Of a stretch of DNA of 64,000 bases, positions 49,889 to 62,929 are shown piece after piece. The translations under genes and the position numbers were made by a program. Numbering within the stretch: the stretch's first letter is position 1; every line of letters starts with the position of its first letter. The notes beneath the pieces are model-generated. The model was not told where the DNA came from. It saw only the letters and a program-made list of their open reading frames with translations, and searched no databases. This DNA comes from Megaleporinus macrocephalus (lineage: Eukaryota > Chordata > Actinopteri > Characiformes > Anostomidae). The stretch spans positions 33,765,994-33,829,993 of the forward strand of contig CM038717.1 in the NCBI GenBank assembly GCA_021613375.1, in the 5' to 3' direction.

Positions 49889-50927
49889 TAACAATGCAGT
49901 TGATTAAACTGCAACTCAATGCACTTTAATTCAGCTATAACTTAAAATCACTAAATAAAATCAACCAAAATAATGCAGTGCTGACCATCTTAGTGGTATA
50001 AATACTTATTCATCAAACAGAGTTTTTCCTGAGGCTTCTGTAGTTTCCTCCTTGGCCTTATTTCTGTCAGCCAATAGTTGAAGGAATCACATGGGTAAAT
50101 AAGTAAATAAATAAGAATTAAAATAATGATTTAAGGTCAAAAATAAGATTTTTTAATGAACACTTGGAACATTAAACAATGGAATAAACAGATTTCAATA
50201 GATATATCCAAGAGATACTCAGCAATATATAAAATAACATAGGACATGAATACAGGTCAATTGTAACCCATTAGAAGTTGTGCATTAGAAGGGGTTTGCT
50301 TAGCATGTACATCAACAGGGTTAAGAGTCTAGCTGGTATGTTAACACTGTAGGTGATCATTTAACCCTAGGTGTGGTTATTGTGTCTATACACCCAAAAA
50401 TCATGTCTATTATTAATTCACTAGTGAAAATGCTACATGCTTCTCTCAGCAGTTCATAGCTGTGCCCCGCCACAAATTATAGAAAAGCAAAAAACAAAAA
50501 AGATAATTAAAATGATTATCCATAGAAAAGCAATGGAATAATAGAGATGACCACAAGAAAAGCAGCTTATCAGGGGTCGCTAGCTTAATAAAGATAAACA
50601 CTGAAAAATACAAACAGTTTTAGGAAATAATAATCTCAGATAAACAATAAGATATCAATCTTAAGACAAGAATCTGTGGCTGCAAAGCACAAGAAGTGAC
50701 ATTGTATGTCCGGAAAAACATGGCTTGGTCTGCTGGTTCCTGTAGATTCAGACTGATGGAGGAACTGGGTGTGGAGGAAAATCCATCATGCTGTGCAGGC
50801 TGGTGGTGGTGGTGGTGGTGGTGTGTGACGAGGTGCACTACAACACTTGAGAACAAAAGTAGAACAATGATCAGAAGCTCACCCTCGTATGGATCCTCTC
50901 CTTGAATGCACGTCTCCCTCGGGATAA
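49889..50927. other. Intergenic, no gene recognised
   Basis: AT-rich sequence with a short (GGT)n tract at about 50800-50822. Open frames around the GGT tract are low complexity. Confidence 0.4.
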
Positions 50928-51676
50928 TGTCAGTTTTAAATTTAGGGTATGGCTTTTAAGGTGTTAAAGGAAAAAAACTTTGGCATGTGGGAAGGAAGTT
51001 TATTTATGACATTTTACATTTTAAAAAGCTGTAGAAATGCAAATAGAAAGTTTATTTACGTCACTTATGGCACTTGGGAATATAGAAATCTATATTTGTA
51101 TTAAAATTACGCCAGAGACTCCAGGTCAAGTGAGTGCAATCAAACTTAGGTTGAACCCGTTAGGGAAGTCAGCCAGAAAAGGTCAGTTTGCCCTGAACAT
51201 GTAATGAACCAAGCAGCTAGGCAGAGATGATGTAGATATGAGGTGGTTAGGGAGGCTAGCTTGAATTTTCTGGGAACTATGCAAAGCATGGGTGGTGTGC
51301 ATTGGAGTCCTAGTTTAGGAGGAAGACTTTCTCAGGTAGAAGATAATGGTGTCAGGTACTGAGGCATGATGTCATGAAATTTAATGACATAATTAATTCT
51401 TGGCTTGGACTTAATGGTGCTTTCTACAAGCAAACAGATTTTAAAAAGGAGGGGGCGACTTTGAATCGCCCCAAAAAGGGTATAAAAGATGATGATTTTT
51501 GCATGTTCGGTGTGAGAGTTCTGTTGGTCTGTATTGACGATGGAACCTCTCCATCTTGCCAGATGAAATAAAAGAACCTGCGTTTTTCAGTGATTTATTT
51601 TTATGATTTGCTCCAGTCGGTTTAGCTTCGCTCTGTAAATTGCGTTTTCCCTAAAATATATGTCTAAGGAACGACA
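50928..51676 (+). mobile_element. Solo long terminal repeat (749 bp)
   Basis: It begins TGTCAG and ends CGACA, so the outer TGTC…GACA are inverted. A 4-bp duplication ATAA flanks it (50924-50927 and 51677-51680). Inside are a TATA box (gtataaaaga, 51480), a likely start of transcription near 51510 and a polyadenylation signal (gatgaaataaaagaacc, about 51563-51579) in the U3-R-U5 order. No gag or pol sequence is next to it. Endogenous retrovirus or gypsy-type origin cannot be told apart from this alone. Confidence 0.75.
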
Positions 51677-51680
51677 ATAA

Positions 51681-52433
51681 CATCCAAGACTGCAACTGAC
51701 TGGAAAACATTCCACAAACATACCAGTGGGCTCAGTTTAATACAGTGTCCTGACCAGTTTACACAAGTCAATCTGGCTCAGCGTCTGTGGGAGTTTATTT
51801 ATAGAAAATGTTCATTATTAGTGTTGATAATTTCATTAATAATCATTATTTACATGTTTTAATTTCCCAAAACACAATTTTTCTCTCATACTGTACATTA
51901 GTACACACAACACTTTTTAAGCCCCGCCTCCCTAAAAGCCCAGTGTGGTCTGATTGGTCACCTATGTTGTGACTGGTCCTGCCAATCATGCTACAAAGTT
52001 CACCACCCACACCACTGTGACTACAATAGTGTCAGTTCTGCTGTGTTAGTTTGAGTCAGAGTCTGATTCTGAAAGTCAGGTAGAACAAGAGACTGGAGCA
52101 GGACGTTTCAGGGCTGTAGGTTCGTACTTGTTTAACTCTGCATACGTTATGTAAGTTGCTTGCTGGTATGTGAACAGTATGGATATGTATTACAAGATGA
52201 TGTCATCTTGTAACAGAGAAAAGTGCTGGAATTCCAGTTAGGCGTTTCAGACAGCTGAAAAAAGTGGTTTCTGCTGGAGAGAGTTTCTCACTCTGGAGTC
52301 TACTTTGGGCTTTAGAAGTCTGAAGAACATTTGCATGCACACAAACTCAAGAACACACTAAAGGAAAGAGGAAAAAACAGAAAAGCGTAATAGGTGCTCT
52401 TTAAATAAACAAGGAATATTCAGTAGTGGTGGC
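51681..52433. other. Intergenic, no gene recognised
   Basis: Contains a block at 51920-51985 with CCGCCTCC and two ATTGG/CCAAT-type motifs. It looks promoter-like but may be a repeat remnant. No exon was recognised downstream. Confidence 0.35.
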
Positions 52434-52757
52434 ACGGAGGTGTAGCCTCACAGCAAGACGATCCGGGTTGGATTCCCGGTCAGGGCAGCTCTGTGTGGAG
52501 TGTCTATGTTCTCCCCATGCTTAAGTGGGTTTCCTCTAGGTACTCCGATTTCCTCTCACAGTTCAAACACATGCATGTTAAGTTGATCAGTTACATTGAA
52601 TTGGCTGTAGGTGTGAGTGTGTGCGAGTGTGCTGGCCATGCAATGGACTGGCGAACTGTTCTTGGTGTACCCCGCCTTCGCCTGATGATGCTGAGTTTGG
52701 CACCAGCCCCCCATGACCCCGACTAACAGGATAAAGTGGAGGATGATAAATGGATGG
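52434..52757 (+). repeat. SINE family S, near-complete copy
   Basis: The head ggtggcacggaggtgtagcc is an A-box region that has lost part of tagtggttag. Box B is gggttggattcccgg. The body contains tgtgtggagtgtctatgttc, tttcctctcacagttcaaac and ggtgtaccccgccttcgcct, and the tail ends ataaatggatggat. The tRNA-like head and TGGAT-type tail mark a Pol III-derived element known to me from many teleosts. It is the reference for the fragments at 25676 and 37050. Confidence 0.8.
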
Positions 52758-53299
52758 ATATTCAGAAGTCCATCACTTGGGGCCCATTAACAGCATTATG
52801 AGAGATACACAAATGGTATTTTTTGCTATAGGGGTCCCCCTACAGCTGCAGAGTGTGTTTCTCTTTTACACCATTGTTGTAAGAGTCTATAAGCCCGCCT
52901 CATGGACACTTGGACACGTATGTTTGTTGAGGAGGTGAAGAAAGGAAGTTCTAATACCCTTTGTGAAAGACATGCATGTATATGACCTCCAGAGAGAACG
53001 CTGTCCATTGTACTGAAACTAGAGACTCACACACCAGATCCAGTCCCTCCAGAAGCTTCTCCACTGAGCTCAGCGCTAATCATTAACATGTTATTTCCTT
53101 CCTTTAGGTGCTGAAGTGTCACTCCTCTACAGCATGTCTCACTGTGAACATGAAGACTCATCACAAACATCTCATCATGTTTCATAACATCACGTCACAC
53201 AACCAAACAGCCACCACCACAAATAAACAACCACCAGCACTTTCTATTTCAGACACTGCTTTGACGTTCCATAACCTGCATATGATTGTTCTGCACCAC
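52758..53299. other. Intergenic, no gene recognised
   Basis: A pyrimidine tract and AG near 53108 (ttccttcctttag) resemble a splice acceptor followed by an open frame to 53371. That frame runs into the minisatellite and no partner exon was found. Confidence 0.35.
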
Positions 53300-56200
53300 T
53301 CACACTGTTCTAGTACGTTCTGTCCTGTTCACACTGCTCTAGGACGTCCTGTCCTGTTCACACTATACTAGAATGTTCTGTCCTGTTCACACTGTACTAC
53401 AATGTTCTGTCCTGTTTACACTGTTCTAGAACATTCTGTCCTGTTCACACTGTACTACAATGTTCTGTCCTGTTTACACTGTTCTAGAACATTCTGTCCT
53501 GTTCACACTGTATTAGAATGTTCTGTCCTGTTCACACTGTTCTAGAATGTTCTGTCCTGTTCATGCTGTTCTAGAATGTTCTGTCCTTTTCACACTGCTC
53601 TAGAACGTCCTGCCTGTTCACACTGTACGAGAATGTTCTGTCCTGTTCACACTGTACTAGAATGTTCTGTCCTGTTCACACTGTATTAGAATGTTCTGCC
53701 CTGTTCACACTGTTCTAGAATGTTCTGTCCTGTTCACACTGTACTAGAATGTTCTGTCCTGTTCATGCTGTTCTATAATGTTCTGTCCTGTTCACACTGC
53801 TCTAGAACGTCCTGCCTGTTCACACTGTATTAGAATGTTCTGCCCTGTTCACACTGTTCTAGTACATTCTGTCCTGTTCACACTGCTCTAGGACGTCCTG
53901 TCCTGTTCACACTATACTAGAATGTTCTGTCCTGTTCACACTGTATTACAATGTTCTGTCCTGTTTACACTGTATTAGAATGTTCTGTCCTCTTCACACT
54001 GTATTACAATGTTCTGTCTTGTTTACAATGTATTAGAATGTTCTGTCCTGTTCATGCTGTTCTAGAATGTTCTGTCCTTTTCACACTGCTCTAGAACGTC
54101 TTGCCTGTCCACACTGTACTAGAATGTTCTGTCCTGTTCACACTGTACTAGAATGTTCTGTCCTGTTCACACTGTATTAGAATGTTCTGCCCTGTTCACA
54201 CTGTTCTAGAATGTTCTGTCCTGTTCACACTGTACTAGAACATTCTGTCCTGTTCATGCTGTTCTAGAATGTTCTGTCCTGTTCACACTGCTCTAGAACG
54301 TCCTGCCTGTTCACACTGTACGAGAATGTTCTGTCCTGTTCACACTGTACTAGAATGTTCTGTCCTGTTCACACTGTATTAGAATGTTCTGTCCTGTTCA
54401 CACTGTATTAGAACATTCAGTCCCATTCACACTGTAAAAAATGTTCTGCCTTGTTCGCACTGTTCTAGAATTTTCTGCCCTGTTCATGCTGTTCTAGAAC
54501 ATTCTGTCCTGTTCACACTGTAAAAGAATATTTGGCCCTGTCCACACAGTACTAGAATATTCTGCTATGTTCACGCTGTTCTAAAATGTTCAGTCCTGTT
54601 CATACTGTTCTAAAATTTTCTGCCCTGTTCACGCCGTTCTAGAATGTTCAGCCATGTTCATACTGTTTTAGAACATTCTGTCCTGTTCACACTGTTCATG
54701 AATGTTTTGTCCTGTTTACAATGTACTAGAACGTTCTGTACTGTTTACACTGTACTAGAACGTTCTGTACTGTTTACACTGTACTAGAATGTTCTGCTCT
54801 GTTCTCACTGTTCTAGAATGTTTCAGATCCGTTATACTGCTCTAGAACGTTCTGTCCTGTTCACACTGTACTAGAATGTTCTGTCCTGTTCACACTGTTC
54901 TAGAATGTTCTGTCCTGTTCACACTGTACTAGAATGTTCTGTCCTGTTCATGCTGTTCTAGAATGTTCTGTCCTGTTCACACTGCTCTAGAACATCCTGC
55001 CTGTTCACACTGTACGAGAATGTTCTGTCCTGTTCACACTGTTCTAGTATGTTCTGTCCTGTTCACTCTGCTCTAGGACGTCCTGTCCTGTTCACACTAT
55101 ACTAGAATGTTCTGTCCTATTCACACTGTACTACAATGTTCTGTCCTGTTCACACTGCTCTAGAACGTCCTGCCTGTTCACACTGTACGAGAATGTTCTG
55201 TCCTGTTCACACTGTTCTAGTATGTTCTGTCCTGTTCACACTGCTCTAGGACGTCCTGTCCTGTTCACACTATACTAGAATGTTCTGTCCTGTTCACACT
55301 GTACTACAATGTTCTGTCCTGTTTACACTGTATTAGAATGTTCTGTCCTCTTCACACTGTACTACAATGTTCTGTCTTGTTTACACTGTATTAGAATGTT
55401 CTGTCCTGTTCATGCTGTTCTAGAATGTTCTGTCCTTTTCACACTGCTCTAGAACGTCTTGCCTGTCCACACTGTACTAGAATGTTCTGTCCTGTTCACA
55501 CTGTACTAGAACATTCTGTCCTGTTCATGCTGTTCTAGAATGTTCTGTCCTGTTCACACTGCTCTAGAACGTCCTGCCTGTTTACACTGTACGAGAATGT
55601 TCTGTCCTGTTCACACTGTACTAGAATGTTCTGTCCTGTTCACACTGTATTAGAATGTTCTGTCCTGTTCACACTGTATTAGAACATTCAGTCCCATTCA
55701 CACTGTAAAAAATGTTCTGCCTTGTTCGCACTGTTCTAGAATTTTCTGCCCTGTTCACGCTGTTCTAGAACATTCTGTCCTGTTCACACTGTAAAAGAAT
55801 ATTTGGCCCTGCCCACACAGTACTAGAATATTCTGCCATGTTCACGCTGTTCTAAAATGTTCAGTCCTGTTCATACTGTTCTAAAATTTTCTGCCCTGTT
55901 CACGCCGTTCTAGAATGTTAAGCCCTGTTCATACTGTTTTAGAACATTCTGTCCTGTTCACACTGTTCATGAATGTTTTGTCCTGTTTACAATGTACTAG
56001 AACGTTCTGTACTGTTTACACTGTACTAGAATGTTCTGCTCTGTTCTCACTGTTCTAGAATGTTTCAGATCTGTTATACTGTTCTAGAACGTTCTGTCCT
56101 GTTCACACTGTACTAGAATGTTCTGTCCTGTTCACACTGTACTAGAATGTTCTGTCCCGTTTACACTGTATTAGAATGTTCTGCCCTGTTCACACTGTTC

Positions 56201-57248
56201 TAGAATATTCTGTCCTGTTCACACTGTTCTAGAATGTTCTGTCCTGTTCATGCTGTTCTAGAATGTTCTGTCCTGTTCACACTGCTCTAGAACGTCCTGC
56301 CTGTTCACACTGTACGAGAATGTTCTGTCCTGTTCACACTGTTCTAGTATGTTCTGTCCTGTTCACTCTGCTCTAGGACGTCCTGTCCTGTTCACACTAT
56401 ACTAGAATGTTCTGTCCTGTTCACACTGTACTACAATGTTCTGTCCTGTTTACACTGTTCTAGAACGTTCTGTCCTGTTCATGCTGTTCTAGAATGTTCT
56501 GTCCTTTTCACACTGCTCTAGAACGTCTTGCCTGTTCACACTGTACTAGAATGTTCTGTCCTGTTCACACTGTACTAGAATGTTCTGTCCTGTTCACACT
56601 GTATTAGAATGTTCTGCCCTGTTCATACTGTTCTAGAATGTTCTGTCCTGTTCACACTGTTCTAGAATGTTCTGTCCTGTTCATGCTGTTCTAGAATGTT
56701 CTGTCCTGTTCACACTGCTCTAGAACGTCCTGCCTGTTCACACTGTACGAGAATGTTCTGTCCTGTTCACACTGTTCTAGTACGTTCTGCCCTGTTCACA
56801 CTGTTCTAGAATGTTCAGCCCTGTTCATACTCTTCTAGAATGTTCTGTCCTGTTCACACTGTATTAGAATGTTCTGTCCTGTCCATGCTGTTCTAGAATG
56901 TTCTGTACTTTTCACACTGTTCTAGAACGTCCTGCCAGTTCACACTGTACTAGAATGTTCTGTCCTGTTCACACTGTACTAGAATGTTCTGTCCTGTTCA
57001 CACTGTATTAGAATGTTCTGCCCTGTTCACACTGTTCTAGAATGTTCTGTCCTGTTCACACTGTTCTAGAATGTTCTGTCCTGTTCATGCTGTTCTAGAA
57101 TGTTCTGTCCTGTTCACACTGTTCTAGAATGTTCTGTCCTGTTCATGCTGTTCTAGAATGTTCTGTCCTGTTCACACTGTTCTAGAATGTTCTGTCCTGT
57201 TTACACTGTTCTAGAATGTTGTGCCCTGTTAACACTGTATTAGAACAC
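53300..57248. repeat. 29-bp minisatellite, about 135 units, with heat-shock elements
   Basis: The unit is actgttctagaatgttctgt then cctgttcac. Many units carry gTTCtaGAAtgTTCt, three perfect alternating HSF pentamers (example 53539-53553). A fourth pentamer, gTTCa, follows in the same phase after a 5-bp gap. Variants with tactagaatgttct or tattagaatgttct keep two adjacent pentamers. A 1.27 kb higher-order duplication is visible: the diagnostic run of variant units starting at about 54415 recurs at 55686. No gene lies inside. Confidence 0.92.
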
Positions 57249-57626
57249 TTCTCCCTCACTCCTCTCTCATATAGTGTTCTACATAGAGCAGTCTACGTAG
57301 TGAACAGAGAACAAGTTAACGAGTGGACCATTTCAGACACACGCTTGGTTTTTTGGTTTATCAAATCTTTTTCCATTAAACAAATGGTGTTTGTTAAATG
57401 AACGTACTCCGGCTATAAACATTTACAGACACCTACCACTTTAATCAACACTGCTGATTGAATAATTAATTAATTAATCAATTAAGCAACAGGTCATAAG
57501 AAATCCTTTGATATTCCTAAGTACAGACATATACTGCAGTATATTCCTATTTCATGGCCAGTAATCACTTACACTTACCAATTAAATACTGATACTGCTT
57601 TGTTTAAACCATTACTGCTATGACTG

Positions 57627-57629
<3 letters not shown>

Positions 57630-57687
<58 letters not shown>
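57630..57687. repeat. (AAT)n microsatellite
   Basis: A pure run of about 19 AAT/ATA trinucleotides. Confidence 0.95.
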
Positions 57688-57688
<1 letters not shown>

Positions 57689-57819
57689 GGTAGTCAGTGT
57701 CATACTTTAGACACGTTATAGCTATATTGGAATTCTACATGATTTTACATAGAAACAATGGTAGCACACTGTGTTACAGCTCTGTAATTATCAGGTAATA
57801 GTACAATAATATTATGAAG

Positions 57820-58082
57820 CAGCACTGCTGTGTCTGATCCACTCATGCCAGCACAACACACACTTACACACCACCACCATGTCAGTGTCACTACAGTGCT
57901 GAGAATGAGGCCCTAATCATTGTAGAACTGTTTGAAAGGAGGCCAACAGAGTATACAGAGAAGCAGAGGTACTACAGTCTGTAAGTGTTGAACTACAAAG
58001 TGCTCCTGTATAAGTGGAGCTGATACAATGGACAATGTGTGTAGATATAAGGAGGTGGTTTTAACGTTATGGCTGGTGGGTA
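57820..58082. repeat. Palindromic interspersed repeat, second copy (one arm)
   Basis: gcagcactgctgtgtctgat, ccagcacaacacacacttac and accaccaccatgtcagtgtc correspond to the right arm at 1207-1275. The tail runs through cagagaagcagaggtactac and gtggagctgatacaatggac to ggtggttttaacgttatggc. The left arm is absent. Confidence 0.7.
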
Positions 58083-59081
58083 TATAGTGAAAGTATTCAT
58101 ATTTTAAAGCAGTCTGTATTCTAACAACAGCAGCACCACCCAATGAAGAGCATCTGATACTGTAGCCTGTGGACTGGTGCAGTCTGTAAGGCAGCAGTGG
58201 TGGATGATATGGCTACAGACTGAACACTGGAAAGACAGCAGTACCACAGAACCACCTACTGGCCAAACATGGCTGCTGTGTCAAAGACCCACCAGAACGA
58301 TATAAGTACAATACAACGTCTTGAAGGGTATAAAATATTAAGGGCTCTTCTGTGTCCCAGTCTCATCTTTTCTATCCATCCATCCATCAACCCATCCATC
58401 CAGATCATTTCTTTGTGCACAGCTTAGCACCCAGAGATCATGGGACCTTAAGTAAAACACAAAAAAATAATTGGTTCAAGTGTTGGTTCGTCATATGATG
58501 GTGAAACACATAGAACTAAATGTTTCCTGCCTCGTATCTTATTTACAGGTCATTCCGTTTACCCTTACCATCCAAAAGGGAAATGAACTGTACATGACCT
58601 ACATGTGGCCTATCCTCCAGCTATGTACTTACATGTAACCATATCTTATATACACAGTCTTCCATATCAGTATTCCATAGCATCTAGTTTCCTTTACTTC
58701 CGGTCTCCAGATGAGCGGAAGCTCTAATTCATATGTGAAAAGATAGACGTTGGAAGTTCACGCTACAGTCTGTATATGTACAGTATGTTGTGATGCCATG
58801 CATACCAACCATCACATACGTTGTTTCCATTTCTGTATGCATTAAAACTGCCATACGATACTCTTACTGATATCATACATAACAATACAACTTCTCATAT
58901 CTCACATCAGCCAATCTGTCAGTTCCAACTGAAACACAACACAAGTACTTGATCATATAGGACACAGCTCTTGTACATTGTAATACACCCTGGCTCTACT
59001 ATAACACAAACATTATACCAACTGTAAAGCATGATGTATATATATATGTATGCATATACATATAAATATGCATACACATAC
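58083..59081. other. Intergenic, no gene recognised
   Basis: A short (CCAT)n tract lies at 58373-58400. No exon could be matched to the possible exon at 59082-59241. Confidence 0.4.
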
Positions 59082-59241
59082 CATATCTTAATGCTGTGAC
59101 ACAGACCACACTGGCAGAGCCAGGGGACATTGCAACAATGACAATGATCCCAAATAATCCAGCAAATCCACAAAAGAATGTCAAGAAACAGAAACGTACA
59201 GCGATTGTTAAAGACCTTCTAAGCTGCTGATTCAGAATCAT
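59082..59241 (-). CDS. Possible first exon of a small membrane protein
   Basis: From ATG at 59241 the frame gives 53 residues: MILNQQLRRSLTIAV, then a hydrophobic stretch FCFLTFFCGFAGLFGIIVIV and AMSPGSASVVCVTALRY. It ends at a donor-like G|GTATGTG. The layout (short basic N-terminus, one hydrophobic helix) fits a signal anchor or signal peptide. The region just upstream on the same strand is C-rich and promoter-like. No downstream exon was found on the minus strand, and the protein was not recognised. It may be a chance open frame. Confidence 0.25.
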
Positions 59242-59629
59242 TACAGACCAAAGTGGCAGTATGAGTTCGCTTCCCCCAGAAGTGGAGTGAGAGACGGGGG
59301 AGGGTGTTTGAAAAAGGAGGGGTTAGTCAGATGCAGTATTCTATGTGCTTTCTGGACTAGACAGCATCAACTTAGGCAGAATTTGAAGAAAGACGACCAG
59401 TTCAAGCTAAAGCTAAAGCAAACAGTTCAAACAGCCCTAAAGGCTTCAGAGCTGTAGTTGTAATTAAGGGTGATTAACAGCCTTGTGCATATGAGATTCA
59501 CATAAGAACCAAACAGTGTTCAACGTGCATTTATATATATTGTCGCCATATGAAGAAAAACAAGTATCTGATGACTTTACAGCAGAGGACAAAAACCCTC
59601 TTTACTTTCAATGTAAGTTAATAAAAAGG

Positions 59630-59635
<6 letters not shown>

Positions 59636-59712
<77 letters not shown>
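59636..59712. repeat. (TA)n microsatellite, about 76 bp
   Basis: A pure TA run. A shorter one follows at about 59938-59957. Just upstream, tactttcaatgtaagttaat is a fragment of family D. Confidence 0.95.
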
Positions 59713-59718
<6 letters not shown>

Positions 59719-59959
59719 CACAACTTATTTTATCCCAGGTGGATGTTTCAGTAGCCTATATCAGCTTATCGGGGTGGTGGTAGTAATAAGGTGAGTCTAA
59801 ACTAAATAAACATTAACTGCACAATAAAAAATGAACTACTATGCTGTAGTAGCATGCTAGCTGGTCTATTACCAGAACACCAGTGCTGGGGAAGCAGTTT
59901 GGGTTGTGAGAACAAACTGGGGATCATACTTATATACTTATATATATATATATATATAC

Positions 59960-61681
59960 ACACATATCAATATTTAGCATAAGAACACACAATCCTGGCC
60001 TTTAATCCTCAAGGATAAAAACAAAACATGAAAACGCAACATAACAATAGGACAATCACTGAGGCTACAAGACGGCCACCACAGTTTCTCAGGCAGGGTG
60101 GTGGGTGTTGGGAGATTCAGGAGGTTGCAATACGCAACCTCACCACTAGAGGTCACACACTGCTCCTTAAATCAAGAAATGACAGATGCTAGTAGGTAGC
60201 AGCTAGTAGTTCTCATTTACTAATGAATTACTGAATTATTGTGTGTGAGAGATGCAGTAGCCCATCACAAACCAGAGCAGTCGGATCCTGAAAAATAAGT
60301 TTTCATCTTTAAAATTTATTCAATAAATAAGACACGTGAACATATAAACAGCAAACACTAAAACTACTACAAGCACTTCAAGCAAGCACATACAAATGTA
60401 AAATTATACAGTATGTACATCATCCAAACCTTTCAAGAGGAGGAAAAGAAAAGAATTCCAATCTTTGGAACGTTCAGTACTTGTTGCTTGGGATGTTTTC
60501 CTATACAGGGGGGCCCATGTATCCTGTTTAGACTGAATTTACTGGTACCACTTTACAACAACGCAGTTAATAACCTTATAAACTGTTTACAAACTGTTCA
60601 TCGGAACAATAGACTGAGCTCCATAGGATCTTATGACCTGCACTAATAAATATAAACTATTTATGTTTTTATAAACATATAATGTCTCAAACAATTAATG
60701 TTTAATGAAAAGGTACATGTGAATATGAATATCTGATGAAGCTGACAGGTTTAATGGCACTCTTATTTGGCAAACAATAGGTTTCCCTTTTTATTTATGT
60801 GACATAACTGCTAGTTGATGACTTTTAAGCTGTGCTGAAATTAATAATTATTAATAAACTAATTCTGGACAGTAGTCTTATTGTAAAGTGGCAGCCATTC
60901 ATTAGTCCTCAGGTAGTCCCTATCTTTAGTATAGACCATATTTGGGTCAGTGGAGGCCAATTTGATTTATACAATAACAAATATATACAATAAAGAATGT
61001 AAAGAAAGTTTTTTTATATAATATATTTTATAATGTTCCACTATATTCACTGAAATGCCAATCTGCCAATACTTATTGGTCAGTATGCTCACAGTTATTG
61101 GTCAGCATCTAAGCTCTAAGAAGAAGTGAAGCGCCTAATAGCAACATTTACACTTTGACCACATGGAACTGCAGTGGCCAAATCCACATTAACAGTTAAT
61201 TCATAACAAGCTGTAACAGATTATTACATTTCAACTCTGACCTGACCGTTAGCAGCTCTGCTGTATGTATACACACTTCAAACAGCATAACAGGTCCCTC
61301 CTCATGTTTTTTTTTTGCATAAACCTTATGTTAAAAAATGGAAGTTGCATTAGTTCAAGTGGAATGATCTACCCCCTCATGCTGAGGGGGTACTTAGCTC
61401 TATGATATGTGCGCATGGACAAGAAACACCATCGAGCACAGGCGCTGGAGCACTGTTCAGAAAGAGCTTGAGAGATGAGAAGCGGGTACGTGTTCGAGCG
61501 CTTAGTGAGGTAAATCGTTTTCAAACAGATACAAAACAAAAACAAGGTGCTTGTGGAAGCCCACGCCGCTCAACGCACAGAATGTCTACTGTGTACTTGC
61601 TTGTCAGGGCGCGAGGCAGGCTAATGTAACTGAACAAGCAGGTGAGAGTGGGTTTAACACTGGAAACCAATCACAGAGAAC
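59960..61681. other. Downstream region of the gene at 61682 (-)
   Basis: If the minus-strand gene is real, its 3' UTR lies here; the clearest AATAAA (minus) that I see is near 60316. The stretch 60070-60150 (gaggttgcaatacgcaacct, ccactagaggtcaca) looks like an interspersed repeat. The plus-strand frames at 61402-61736 overlap the presumed 3' UTR and exon and are not genes. Confidence 0.4.
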
Positions 61682-62817
61682 TCAGAGGCTCATCCAGGGG
61701 GCAAGTCTTTGTCTAAGGCTGGTGTCAGATGGCTGAGGCTGGGATGCGCCCTCGTCATGGGCCCTGCTCTCCGCTTCCGTAGGCCTCTGCTCAGGATCAG
61801 GCTCAGGCTCAAGCTCTTCTTCATTTACATCAATATCCTCAGTGTGTGGAGCCTCCATGAGCACAAGGCCATCATCTGTGAAGGACTCGAGAGCTGGTAC
61901 AGGAAGAGGAGATCTGTCAGTTGATACAGATATAGAGTAATACAAAAGCTAATATTCTGATATCAATGCTTTTAAACTTCTATATGTTTACATAATAAAT
62001 TCAATACTTGGAAATACTGAGAAATAACGACTACAAACACTGTGACCAGTGGTTGTCATGAGCAGGGCTGTTAAGAAATTAACTTAACAATTTTAAATCG
62101 CTCTGAATTACAAAGTAAGGACTGAATTATTCTTAACTTTTGAAAATATTGGTGGAGTTTCCCTTTTATAAGGTTTTAGGCTAGGGAAGAAATTATCCAA
62201 GCTATCTGCCAAGTGTTTTCCAGAGTTTGCTATGATATGAAACAAGCAAACACATTAAATATAGTATTATTAATAATAACTGTATCACATTTAAGCACAT
62301 ATTAAATTCTCATTAGCTTCATTCTCTCTCTATACAGGGTCGATCAGAGGAGGATGGGTTCCTCTCAAGGTTTCTTCCTCTTACCAGGGTAGTTTCTACT
62401 GCCACTGTTGCCCCTGGCTCCTGCTCTAAGGGGAGGGGGATACCCTTTCTTATGTTTATATGTTTATGTATGGACTCTTTCTTTTTTATAAACTGTTTTT
62501 CTGTAAAGCTTGATTGATCGATTAAAAAGTGTCATACTGAGGACCCCAACATCCTTTAATAACTACTTCACATCTCTGTAAACATAAGCACATAACCTTC
62601 TGCTGGTGCAGATTTATAGACTAGTGTGCTTATAGCGCTTCCTGCTGGAGAAACCTGAGACTGCAAGTGATTTAGAAAACATGTTTTCTGCTGTTATTGC
62701 AGAGTCACTTTGGAATTCAGCCACAAATACAAACACAGACAGACAGACAGACAGACAGGGTCCCTAAAGAGGTATAGAGAGACAGACAGACAGACAGACA
62801 GACAAATAGATAGATGA

Positions 62818-62856
<39 letters not shown>

Positions 62857-62874
62857 GGGTCCCTAAAGAGGTAT

Positions 62875-62929
<55 letters not shown>

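Noticed and set aside
48430..49914. 494-, 461- and 444-residue minus-strand frames
   Set aside because: Same 36-bp array, open in all three minus frames; no start context, splice signals or domain.
52434..52510. Functional tRNA gene suggested by box A and box B
   Set aside because: It has no full cloverleaf, and the body and tail are those of a SINE.
61894..61945. Longer last exon of the acidic protein starting at the gacag acceptor (61910 region)
   Set aside because: With the preceding exon phase it would shift frame and stop early. The pyrimidine-rich acceptor at 61894 keeps the frame.
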